Assembly (NCBI GenBank): GCA_035308965.1 | Contig: DATGFN010000060.1 | Coordinates: 62,001-126,000 of the forward strand | Source of the DNA: DASYXZ01 sp035308965 | Lineage (GTDB): Bacteria > Acidobacteriota > Terriglobia > UBA7540 | DNA length: 64,000 bases | Direction: 5' to 3' | Part shown: positions 26,348-33,965 of the stretch, piece after piece | Layout of the letters: every line of letters begins with the position of its first letter | How positions within the stretch are numbered: the first letter of the stretch is position 1 | Notes under the pieces: generated by a model | Seen by the model: only the letters and a program-made list of their open reading frames with translations | Database searches by the model: none | What the model was told of the DNA's origin: nothing | Made by a program: the position numbers and the translations under genes

Positions 26348-28063
26348 TCAAGGCAGCGGATTGGTGAAGATCGCCGGTGGAGTCAAGGAAGCGCCCGGAA
26401 TGATGACCGGAATTACGCCCGTATCCTTGCAGGTCATGGCTGCCGGAAAATGATTTATAACATCGTCAGGTATTTCCGCCTCCGAGGGTGGAATGGGGGG
26501 CTTCGAACCTGCCAGGCGCGCCGGATCGAACCCGCCCAGCAAATCTGTCAGTCTCGAGTTGGTATCGCGCGGGCCCTGGGGCAGATAGGGTTTCTCGTCG
26601 GGCAAGGCGCCGAGGGCGGGAAGGTCATAAAGGACATCCACGAATTTTGCGAACGAGGCATGGTCTCCCGGGTCGGCGACAATGCCGCCCGATCGTGCAT
26701 AGGGAGAAATGAGAATCAGAGGAACCCGGGGGCCGTCGCCGCAGGGATGGCCGTCAGGGCAACGCTCGAATCGGGGCGGCGGAACGTGGTCATAGAACCC
26801 GCCTTCGTCGTCCCAAATAATAACGATGGCCGAATCCCGCCAGTAAGGGCCGCGTGCTACTTCGTTCACGACTTTAGCCACCAGCGACTCCGACAGTTGC
26901 GAATCGGAATAAGCGGGATGGTCGTCGTCACCCAGGAATTTGGGCGCCTTAGGCTCCGCCGGTTTCCACCCAAAAGGGTTCATCCGTCCACCTTTAATAA
27001 AGACGACGCTTTGCGCCGGCAACTTCTGTTTCTCCATCGCGCCGAAAAAATCCATCAGATCGTGTACACCACTCCACATCGGGGTATTCTTGCGAATGTA
27101 TCCAAAATATTGCGGCGCGTTGTGGTGAGGGATGTAGGCCGGATGGTTATCGCCCTCGCCGTTGCCAAAACCCTCCTGGTACCAGGCCCAGGGCACAGCC
27201 TGATGGTTGAGCTTTACCAAAGCTCCGATGTCCTGCTTGACGTCTTCGTTGTCCTCCTTGGCATCTTCCGCGTCGCGCCCGAGAAGCGTCAGCATCAGCG
27301 TGGCGTAAGTTTGGTCGAATTGAAGGGTTCGGCCAGGGAGATTGTTAGCGTAGGGCCCAAAGGCGGGAGCAGCGTCATTGACCACCGGTTCGCCCTTCCC
27401 AACCTTTGCGTAAGGAGCTTTTTTCGGATGGCGCGCCGCTTGGGTTTGTCCGGTTTGCGCAGCAATCAAATCAATATTCCCCGGCGTCGAGGGCCCATAA
27501 ATCCCCTGGAAGATATGGTCGTAGAGGGCGAAACGGTGGGCATACATCCAGAGGAAAGGAATCGTTTGGCAATCTTCGAACGCCATGGTCAGCAGGCCAA
27601 GCTGGTGCGCCATGGACGGGGATGCTCCCGTGCCCTTCACCTCGTCTTCCTCATAAGAGACGAAATGGTCCATGCGGCCGTTGTTGGATTTGGCGATCAA
27701 ATCTTCACGCGAGTGGACAACGTCGGAGGTGTCCGATGCCCTCAGCAGGAATGGCGTCACCCAGGTTTTCCCCATCGGATCGTATTGGCGAAATCCATGC
27801 TGCTTCGCTTCGGGAGTGGCCAGGTTGTCCGCTCCCGGAAACGACCCGAAGTAGGAATCGAACGAGCGATTCTCCTGGTAGATTACAAAAACGTGTTTGA
27901 CGTGGGCGCGAAGATCGGTGATGAGTTTTTGGTTGGGGTCAGGAGGCGCGGACTGTCCTGTTTGGGCTCCCGCTTTTATCGAGATGGCGATGGAGCTTAA
28001 GAAGAAGATTGCCCAGCGCGCCCACCCAGACCTCGACTCCACTCGAAGGTTGAAGAGCTTCAA
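26348..28063 (-). CDS. Secreted phosphoesterase (acid phosphatase / phospholipase C family)
   Basis: About 571 aa from a TTG at 28063 with GGGAGAGG upstream; another TTG at 28093 overlaps the preceding stop (TTGA) and is also possible. A signal peptide (WAIFFLSSIAISI, cut near KAGAQ) leads to the phosphoesterase domain: YQENRSFDSYFGSFPGADN near the N-terminus, GIYGPSTPGNIDL in the middle and IIWDDEGGFYDHVPPP near the end, whose acidic and histidine residues bind metals in AcpA-like acid phosphatases and non-haemolytic phospholipases C. Likely acts in the periplasm or outside on phosphomonoesters or phospholipids. It is coupled to the upstream membrane protein gene. Confidence 0.88.
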   Translation of the reverse strand: MKLFNLRVESRSGWARWAIFFLSSIAISIKAGAQTGQSAPPDPNQKLITDLRAHVKHVFVIYQENRSFDSYFGSFPGADNLATPEAKQHGFRQYDPMGKTWVTPFLLRASDTSDVVHSREDLIAKSNNGRMDHFVSYEEDEVKGTGASPSMAHQLGLLTMAFEDCQTIPFLWMYAHRFALYDHIFQGIYGPSTPGNIDLIAAQTGQTQAARHPKKAPYAKVGKGEPVVNDAAPAFGPYANNLPGRTLQFDQTYATLMLTLLGRDAEDAKEDNEDVKQDIGALVKLNHQAVPWAWYQEGFGNGEGDNHPAYIPHHNAPQYFGYIRKNTPMWSGVHDLMDFFGAMEKQKLPAQSVVFIKGGRMNPFGWKPAEPKAPKFLGDDDHPAYSDSQLSESLVAKVVNEVARGPYWRDSAIVIIWDDEGGFYDHVPPPRFERCPDGHPCGDGPRVPLILISPYARSGGIVADPGDHASFAKFVDVLYDLPALGALPDEKPYLPQGPRDTNSRLTDLLGGFDPARLAGSKPPIPPSEAEIPDDVINHFPAAMTCKDTGVIPVIIPGASLTPPAIFTNPLP

Positions 28064-28089
28064 TTGGGCCTCTCCCGTTACGTAATTAT

Positions 28090-29517
28090 TCAATTCCCAC
28101 TCTTGGGGCCTCTCTCGCCAGCGGGCTGTAGCGAAGTAATTACCGCCAGGACAATCAGCGCCGCCAGGCCCAGGAGCGCATACCAGAAATAGGGCACGAA
28201 AGGGTTGCCGGCCTGCAACGCCTTTTCGCCAGCCTCAAGTCCGAGCAGCGGAATAATATTTGAAAAGATCGGCTCCAGATCGTGAATAGGGGCGGTGGCA
28301 GTCATGTAATGATGAAAATTTATAGCGTAGGGGTAATAGCTGAGGTAAAGGCCCAGGCAAGCGAGAAAAAGAACGATGGGCAGGTAATTCTCAGCCACAG
28401 TCACGAAGCGGAAAATGCGCCCCTTCTTCTCGACACGCACCCAGCGCTTGGCGTTAACGTAGATCACGGAGAGACCGGTGAGCAAGCCAAACGCCATGAC
28501 GAACATGGCAAACATTGCGACCGTCACTGACGCCCAATATGCGTTTGCACTTTGGGCCATCGGGTCTCTGCCGACTTCTTCCTCAATAGAAAGGTGGGTT
28601 TGATTGAGTGTGGCCTCGATGGTCGCGGCCTGGTCCGTTTGTCCGTTTCGACGCAAAATGGGGATCAATTTTTCGTAAGCATCCTTTTCGAGGGCGACAC
28701 CAATCAGGCGGCAAATCAACGAGGGGTCGTTCAGGCGCATTCTTTCACCCATATGAGCGACCTTCCAATAGTAGCCCAGGGCTTCGGATTCGTGGCCGGC
28801 CGCCTCGGCTTCCTTGCCCAGTTTCTTAATCAGAAGAAGCGAATACCTTCGAATATTCAACAGATTTGGTAGCGGGTATGAAGCTACCATGAGGAGGACA
28901 ATTTGGGGTTTTGCAAGGTCGTGACTGGTCAGCCAGGTGCGGTCGAGGTCAAACTCGCGCAGGGCGTAGGAATCGTAGTGAGGCGCCGTGAACGCCTTAT
29001 CCATCACGCGTCGCCATTCCGTCTGCTGAGCCAGGGCATCCAGGTTAGTCGAATAGCGAATTTCCGGGCCTAACTGCTCGATGATCTCCTCCCCTTCAAT
29101 GAGATAGGGATATGCGTTGTCCGGGTCCCAGCCCTCCAGACGCGACAGCAAGGGTTTTATGTCCGAATTCGTGCCGCCCTGGTATTTCCAACGGTTAAAG
29201 ACCCTTAGGTAGATCCAGGTCAAGTCGGGATCGATGGTCACGGCCTGGGCGGCGAGATCCGCCTGCTCGCGTCCAACTTGTGACGAGTGCATGGCCGCGA
29301 ATGCCAGGGTTCGAGCGGCACGCTGCGGGCGCGCCGATTTAACCGCCTCATCCAGCGATCGCTGAGGAACCGTCCCCACGCGCCAAAACCAAGATGCAGA
29401 CGATGCATATCCAAATGCCAAGACGGGAGCTTCCAAGGCCTGACGAAAATCCGCGACAAAGAAAAAGGCAATGGACCAGACCAGGAACAGCAGGCTCATG
29501 AACCGTGTCCTACGCAT
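28090..29517 (-). CDS. Membrane protein of unknown function
   Basis: 475 aa; AAGGAGG lies 6 nt before the ATG. An N-terminal hydrophobic segment (about 6-24) is followed by a 300-residue helical extracytoplasmic region that resembles TPR-type repeats without a clear signature (QRAARTLAFAAMHSSQV, LGYYWKVAHMGERM). Three further helices follow at about 325-350, 375-395 and 445-465. I do not recognise a family. It is followed with overlap by the phosphoesterase gene, so the two are probably co-expressed and may act together at the envelope. Confidence 0.7.
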   Translation of the reverse strand: MRRTRFMSLLFLVWSIAFFFVADFRQALEAPVLAFGYASSASWFWRVGTVPQRSLDEAVKSARPQRAARTLAFAAMHSSQVGREQADLAAQAVTIDPDLTWIYLRVFNRWKYQGGTNSDIKPLLSRLEGWDPDNAYPYLIEGEEIIEQLGPEIRYSTNLDALAQQTEWRRVMDKAFTAPHYDSYALREFDLDRTWLTSHDLAKPQIVLLMVASYPLPNLLNIRRYSLLLIKKLGKEAEAAGHESEALGYYWKVAHMGERMRLNDPSLICRLIGVALEKDAYEKLIPILRRNGQTDQAATIEATLNQTHLSIEEEVGRDPMAQSANAYWASVTVAMFAMFVMAFGLLTGLSVIYVNAKRWVRVEKKGRIFRFVTVAENYLPIVLFLACLGLYLSYYPYAINFHHYMTATAPIHDLEPIFSNIIPLLGLEAGEKALQAGNPFVPYFWYALLGLAALIVLAVITSLQPAGERGPKSGN

Positions 29518-29801
29518 GGTTCCCTCCTTCCCGATATACCACTGGGAGTGTCGGGCGCATTCTATGGGTGCCTGTCGAGAAAATCAACAATGACCTGGGC
29601 AGTGGCGTCATTTGCCAGACGCAGGCGCTCCAGTGCGCCGTCATTCCCGCGAAGGCGAGTCCAGTTTTTCGTCCGCGAATTTCCAATGATTTAGGGGATT
29701 GGATTCCCGCCTTGGCGGGAATGACCCGCCGCGGCGGGCTTCGATATGAATCCAATTTCAAATGACACCATGATCAAGGCTTCATTTGTCTGGATAGAAC
29801 G
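29518..29801. other. Intergenic region with an inverted pair of ATTCCC-type repeats
   Basis: No gene. Apart from the repeat pair at 29640-29722 and the terminator that follows at 29802, nothing is recognised. Confidence 0.5.
29640..29728. repeat. Inverted pair of ATTCCCGC-type intergenic repeats
   Basis: The right unit ATTCCC-GCCTTGGC-GGGAAT (29703-29722) fits the ATTCCC-N8-GGGAAT pattern known for dRS3 repeats in Neisseria. The left unit (29640-29663, GTCATTCCCGCGAAGGCG) is a partial copy in the opposite orientation. Resemblance to dRS3 may be convergence. Confidence 0.5.
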
Positions 29802-29837
29802 GAAAAGGCCGAGGGGCGTCCAGCGCCAACTCGGCCT
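29802..29837 (-). terminator. Intrinsic terminator of the chemosensory operon
   Basis: On the minus strand AGGCCGAG (29837-29830) pairs with CTCGGCCT (29813-29806) and runs into TTTT. It starts 27 nt after the last gene's stop codon. Confidence 0.75.
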
Positions 29838-29863
29838 CGAGGACAAATATTCAGCGGGATTGA

Positions 29864-30643
29864 TCAGTCGTTTTCTTGCAGGGTTTTCACGTGCGCTTCC
29901 AGGGCGCGTGAATACTCGCGCTCGGCCAGTAATTCCGACTGCAACTTCTTCACCAGGTTTTCAAGTCGCCCGACTTCCAGGCGTAACTTGGCCATGTCAA
30001 CCGAAAGGTTGCGGCCCTGGGGCGCGGCAGGCGCCGCCGCCGGAGCATTTCGCGGCGCGGATGGAACTACTGTGGGCGGCAAGGCCGCGGGTGGCGCCGC
30101 CACACGAGCCGCGGGGGTGCGCGCCGGCAAAGGAGCGGTGCCAAAAATCCCACTCAATCCGGCCCCGCGTGGGGCGCCGCCGTTCGAAGGTGGTGGTGCC
30201 ACGGGCGCACCCAGGGCGGGCGCGGGGGCGACGGGTGCGGGGTTTTTCGGCGCCAGCAATTGCTTGACGCGCGCGATCAGGTCCTGAGGCTGAAATGGTT
30301 TGCGAATCAGCTCGTCGGCTTTAACGCGGAACGCCTTGTCCGCAACTTCGCGATTGACCACTCCGCTCAACAACACCACGGGGGTTTTGCTCAGCTTGGG
30401 ATGCTGCTTGATGAACTCGCAGACTTCAAAGCCATCCTTGTCCGGCATGATCACGTCGGTGATCACCACGTCGGGCATGGACTCTTCAATTTGCAGCAAG
30501 GCTTCGCTCGCATCGTGGCAGGCTACCACGCCGATGTTTTCGCGGCGAAAGGCAATCTTCATCACCTCGCGCATGGTCGCGCTGTCGTCGATAAAAAAGA
30601 CAGTGGGCGACTGCAGATTTTCAATCACAGCGGTTTCACTCAT
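29864..30643 (-). CDS. Single-receiver response regulator with C-terminal coiled coil
   Basis: 259 aa, ATG at 30643 with GAGGAG upstream, overlapping the preceding gene by 8 bp. The receiver domain (about 13-130) has Asp19-Asp20, phospho-acceptor Asp63 in ITDVIMPDKDG and Lys115 in RKPF. A proline/alanine-rich, probably disordered linker (about 135-215) joins it to a heptad-like coiled coil (LRLEVGRLENLVKKLQSELL). There is no DNA-binding or enzymatic output, so it probably signals by protein contact, as PilG/PilH- or FrzZ-like regulators do. It is the last gene of the chemosensory operon. Confidence 0.9.
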   Translation of the reverse strand: MSETAVIENLQSPTVFFIDDSATMREVMKIAFRRENIGVVACHDASEALLQIEESMPDVVITDVIMPDKDGFEVCEFIKQHPKLSKTPVVLLSGVVNREVADKAFRVKADELIRKPFQPQDLIARVKQLLAPKNPAPVAPAPALGAPVAPPPSNGGAPRGAGLSGIFGTAPLPARTPAARVAAPPAALPPTVVPSAPRNAPAAAPAAPQGRNLSVDMAKLRLEVGRLENLVKKLQSELLAEREYSRALEAHVKTLQEND

Positions 30644-31892
30644 GGGTCTCCTCTTTAGCCGCGGCCACGTCAACCAAATGCCCGTCGAGCGCGAACAGGG
30701 CGCTATCAACGGCCGCGGAATCAAACATACATTTGTCCGAGGTGGGCAATGGGTCGAACTGAGTTTCCGGGTAGCTGGGCTCAACCTCGATGGTTGGGTC
30801 AGCCATGTCAATCAGTCTGGGACGGGACGGCGGCAGGTCCAAACTGGGCACATCTTCACTTGCGATTTCCGTTTCGGGTTCCGGTTCGACATCCAGGATC
30901 TTAGGGAACTCTTCGGATAGCGAATCTTCACTTTCCACCGGCATCGCGGCCTCGGGTTCCGGCACCACATCTTCGATCGTTGGGGCCACTTCGGAAAGCG
31001 ATTCCGGACTTTCCACCGGCATCGAGGCTTCAGGTTCAGGTACAACATCTTCGATTAGGGCGGCTGCCGCGGGCTCTGGTTCAAAACTCTCAATGGGCGC
31101 GGCTGCGCCGGGCTCCGTTTCCACTTCCTCCTGCAATCCCTTATCGCGTTCCTCTTCGTCGATTTCGCGCAGGGCGTCCATGATCAATCCGCTCAGGTTG
31201 CAATGCACCGTGCGCAGGGTGGGTGCGCTTCCGGGAATGAACTTGTAAACTCCATCCTTTTTGTTGTGGCACTTCTTGATCAGGCAAACGAGCGCATCGT
31301 CCCCGGCCAGCAGCCCGCTCTCCGCGTGGATCACTTCTCCGGTGGTAAAGAAAATGATCCCGTCGGTGGAACCCGCATTCACATGCAGGGCGCCGGTCTG
31401 GCGGGATTGGTCGATCATTTGGATCACGCCGGGCAAATCCACCATGGAAAGGCGTCCGTCGAGAGCCGTCTCCGCCCGGGGGAGCATTTGAGTGGGCTGG
31501 AAGCCATCCTTGTGGCTGGAGAGCAGCGAAACCAGGTGGGCGGCAATTTCCTCCGCGCCCAGGCGGCGGTCCACAAAATCTTCGTACCCAGCGCGCAGGG
31601 CTTCGAGCTGCGATTGCTGCCCGCGGTCGCCAATGGCGATCACGGGGATGTGGCTGGTCTTGGAATCGGCGTGCAGGATGGCCGGAATTTCAAAGGTGTT
31701 GGGGCCGCGCGAGGCAGTGGAGCAGAGAACGGCCACCGGCATGTTCCACTCAATCATGGTGAGGGCGTAGGCCGCATCGGAGCAGTGGATGGCTTCGAAC
31801 CCTTTTTGCTTCAGCGCGTCAGTGAGCCGCTTGACGAAAAAGAGATTGGTGTCCACCACAAAAATCTTGCCTGAGCCTTCAACGGTATTCAT
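30636..31892 (-). CDS. Pseudo-receiver / DUF4388 protein with acidic repeat tail
   Basis: 418 aa from ATG 31892 (AGAGGG 7 nt upstream); an ATG at 31913 overlaps the previous stop but has no ribosome site. Residues 8-125 fold like a receiver, but where the phospho-acceptor Asp is expected after the third strand the sequence is VAVLCST, so it is a pseudo-receiver. Residues 145-250 match DUF4388 (PATAN), with LDGRLSMVDLPGVIQMIDQ and a FFTTGEVIHAE core. The tail (about 255-360) is built of acidic proline repeats such as TIEDVVPEPEAAMPVES and is likely disordered. DUF4388 proteins often sit beside gliding and pilus signalling genes. Probably a scaffold or output partner of the array. Confidence 0.85.
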   Translation of the reverse strand: MNTVEGSGKIFVVDTNLFFVKRLTDALKQKGFEAIHCSDAAYALTMIEWNMPVAVLCSTASRGPNTFEIPAILHADSKTSHIPVIAIGDRGQQSQLEALRAGYEDFVDRRLGAEEIAAHLVSLLSSHKDGFQPTQMLPRAETALDGRLSMVDLPGVIQMIDQSRQTGALHVNAGSTDGIIFFTTGEVIHAESGLLAGDDALVCLIKKCHNKKDGVYKFIPGSAPTLRTVHCNLSGLIMDALREIDEEERDKGLQEEVETEPGAAAPIESFEPEPAAAALIEDVVPEPEASMPVESPESLSEVAPTIEDVVPEPEAAMPVESEDSLSEEFPKILDVEPEPETEIASEDVPSLDLPPSRPRLIDMADPTIEVEPSYPETQFDPLPTSDKCMFDSAAVDSALFALDGHLVDVAAAKEETHE

Positions 31893-31909
31893 ACTCTTTC
31901 CCTCTTTGA

Positions 31910-32365
31910 TCATTGCTGTTTCGCGCTCCCAAGCGCGCCTGACTTCCGGGGCGCCACAAGCTGCGCCAGTTCGAGCACTTCAACCCACTGATTTTCAATC
32001 GGCAACACACCCCGCACGTGTGGCGCCGAACCCGGCGGTGGGGGCTGCATTTCCACGTTCATCATCTGGCACTCACCACTCACGGGAATGGCGGTTAATT
32101 CGTTTCCGGCGAAATTGCGGCGCGTGACCAACCAGAATTTCAAAGTCTCCTTGCCCGGGCCCAGGAGTATTCGCGTTACATCCCAAACCGGCAACACATC
32201 GCCGCGGCGCATCAGCACGCCGTTGAGCCCCGAAGTGGTGTGGGGAAATTTCTGCACAAACCCCGTACGCGTCAGTTCCACCACATCGACGGTGGGCAGC
32301 GCAAAGCGGCGCGCGCCCAGGGGAAAGATCACAAAAGATTCCGTTGCTGAGATGGGCATGCTCAC
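31910..32365 (-). CDS. cheW: CheW-like adaptor
   Basis: 151 aa with a GTG start at 32365 that overlaps the preceding TGA (GTGA) and has GGGAG 8 nt upstream; ATG 32359 is the alternative. A single CheW fold: FVIFPLGARRFALPTVDVVEL at the start, the LNGVLMRRGDVLPVWDV core and RGVLPIENQWVEVLEL at the end. Such proteins link chemoreceptors to CheA. It is one of three CheW proteins in this operon and is the more divergent of the two adjacent ones, so it may bind another partner. Confidence 0.82.
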   Translation of the reverse strand: MSMPISATESFVIFPLGARRFALPTVDVVELTRTGFVQKFPHTTSGLNGVLMRRGDVLPVWDVTRILLGPGKETLKFWLVTRRNFAGNELTAIPVSGECQMMNVEMQPPPPGSAPHVRGVLPIENQWVEVLELAQLVAPRKSGALGSAKQQ

Positions 32366-32838
32366 AGGCTCGCTCCCACGGGAGATAAAATCTCTGGAGC
32401 CGGCCGGGCGGCCAGCATTTCCGCCTCCAACTTCTCGCCCTCGCGGCCAATCGTTTCCGGATTCAACATGGGGAAAATGATTTCGCCATCCAAAATCAAT
32501 CCACGGTACCACTCGCGCTCCGCGCCCTGAAAAGCAAGGGGCAGGGGAAGAATGGCGCCGGTTTCAATCATCCTGTCCACGCGGTCCACGCGAATCGCCA
32601 CCCGGCCGGGGCGAAGCACGAGCAGGCGCTCCTCCTTGCCGGAAGTCACGCCAAAGATCGTATGAGAGGAAACGATGGTGGCGCCGCAGATTTCAGTGGC
32701 CGTCTGGCGATGGTCATTACGAATCTCTTTCAATGCGCCCGCTTCAATTCCCATTCGGTACGGCCCGACCCAGAAGATGATCACGGCATGAGTTTTGCGC
32801 GCGGGAGGCTGCGCGTGCCCCAGTCGTCCGTTTCTCAT
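32362..32838 (-). CDS. cheW: CheW-like adaptor
   Basis: 158 aa; the ATG overlaps the cheB stop by four bases (ATGA). The CheW-like beta-barrel runs from HAVIIFWVGPYRMGIEAGALKEI through GVTSGKEERLLVLRPG to WYRGLILDGEIIFPMLNPETI. The central region lacks the usual RG-x-x-x-P-V-x-D loop in clear form (it has LRPGRVAIRVDRV), so it is divergent. Its position between CheB and a second CheW suggests a specialised adaptor. Confidence 0.75.
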   Translation of the reverse strand: MRNGRLGHAQPPARKTHAVIIFWVGPYRMGIEAGALKEIRNDHRQTATEICGATIVSSHTIFGVTSGKEERLLVLRPGRVAIRVDRVDRMIETGAILPLPLAFQGAEREWYRGLILDGEIIFPMLNPETIGREGEKLEAEMLAARPAPEILSPVGASL

Positions 32839-33965
32839 AGCGCACCCACCTTGACGGCTCCGCGCAAATAGAGCGCGCGCTTTTCGAGCGCGGGTACGAT
32901 GGCCTCAAGAGGGAGGATTGCATCCACCGATCCGGTGCGAATGGATTCCTGCGGCATGCCGAAGATCATCGAGGTGGCTTCGTCCTGGGCGATCACATAT
33001 CCGCCCGCGGCTTTCACTGCCTGCACGCCACGCGAACCATCGTTGCCCATGCCGGTCAGGACCACGCCCATGCTCAACGGGCCGGCCCATGCCGCCGCGC
33101 TCTCCAGAGTAACGTCGGCGCAGGGGCGATATCCGGAAATGCGCGGGCCATCATCCAGCAGGATGCGGCCGCCGGGAGAAATTCGAAGGTGGTGAGATCC
33201 GGGGCAGACGTGCATCACTCCGGGGCGGATGGCCTCTCCGGCCACGGCTTCCCTGACCGGAAGAGCGGAGGCGTTGGCCAGTTGTTGGGTGAACTGGCCG
33301 GTAAAGTTGGCCGGCATGTGCAGAGCGAGCACGATGGCGGCGGACAAATCCTTGCGGAACATCGGCACCAGCTTCATCAACGCCACCGGGCCGCCGGTGG
33401 AAGCCGCCAGGATAACCAACGGGCATTTTTCCGCGCCCGGCAATTCTTTGGCCGGTTGATCCACTCGCGCCACCACGCGCTCCGCGGGGCGGGGCGCATC
33501 CATGATCGCCCGTGCCTGCGGCGATGTAGGCCGCGTGGCGGTTCGCACCACGCGAACTTTGGAAGCGATGCGCAATTTGGTCAGCAGTTCGCTGCGCACG
33601 CTCCCCATGTCAAGGTTGATGGCGCTCGAAGGCTTGCTGACAAAATCCACGGCGCCCAGTTGAAGCGCGCGTAGGGTGCCCTTGGCGCCTTCGTGCGACT
33701 CCGAACTGACGATGACAATTGGGCGCGGGTTCTGCGACATGATGATTTCCGTGGCTTCGAGACCATCCACGTGCGGCATGTTGATGTCCATGCTGATCAC
33801 GTCGGGACGCAGTGATTCGGCCATGGCCACAGCTTCACGGCCGTCGCCGGCCTCGCCAATCACCTGCATGGTGGGATCGGCGGCGATGATGCCCTGCACC
33901 ACCTTGCGCATGAAGGAGGAGTCATCCACTACCAGGACCCGGATTTTCTTTTCGCTCCCCGTCAT
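32835..33965 (-). CDS. cheB: CheB-type protein-glutamate methylesterase
   Basis: 376 aa, ATG at 33965 overlapping the cheA stop (ATGA), with GGGGAAG upstream. Receiver domain (8-125): Asp14-Asp15, phospho-acceptor Asp60 in SMDINMPHVDG, KP at 111-112. Methylesterase domain (about 182-370): Ser189 in AASTGG, His216 in ALHMPANF and Asp309 in TGMGNDG are all present. It should demethylate the operon's receptor after phosphorylation by CheA, closing the adaptation loop with CheR. A second CheB is at 987-2189; the two differ enough to be separate lineages. Confidence 0.95.
   Translation of the reverse strand: MTGSEKKIRVLVVDDSSFMRKVVQGIIAADPTMQVIGEAGDGREAVAMAESLRPDVISMDINMPHVDGLEATEIIMSQNPRPIVIVSSESHEGAKGTLRALQLGAVDFVSKPSSAINLDMGSVRSELLTKLRIASKVRVVRTATRPTSPQARAIMDAPRPAERVVARVDQPAKELPGAEKCPLVILAASTGGPVALMKLVPMFRKDLSAAIVLALHMPANFTGQFTQQLANASALPVREAVAGEAIRPGVMHVCPGSHHLRISPGGRILLDDGPRISGYRPCADVTLESAAAWAGPLSMGVVLTGMGNDGSRGVQAVKAAGGYVIAQDEATSMIFGMPQESIRTGSVDAILPLEAIVPALEKRALYLRGAVKVGAL

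Noticed and set aside
26315..28000. 561-codon open frame on the plus strand
   Set aside because: It is exactly antisense to the phosphoesterase gene, has no recognisable domain and arises from codon bias of the true gene.
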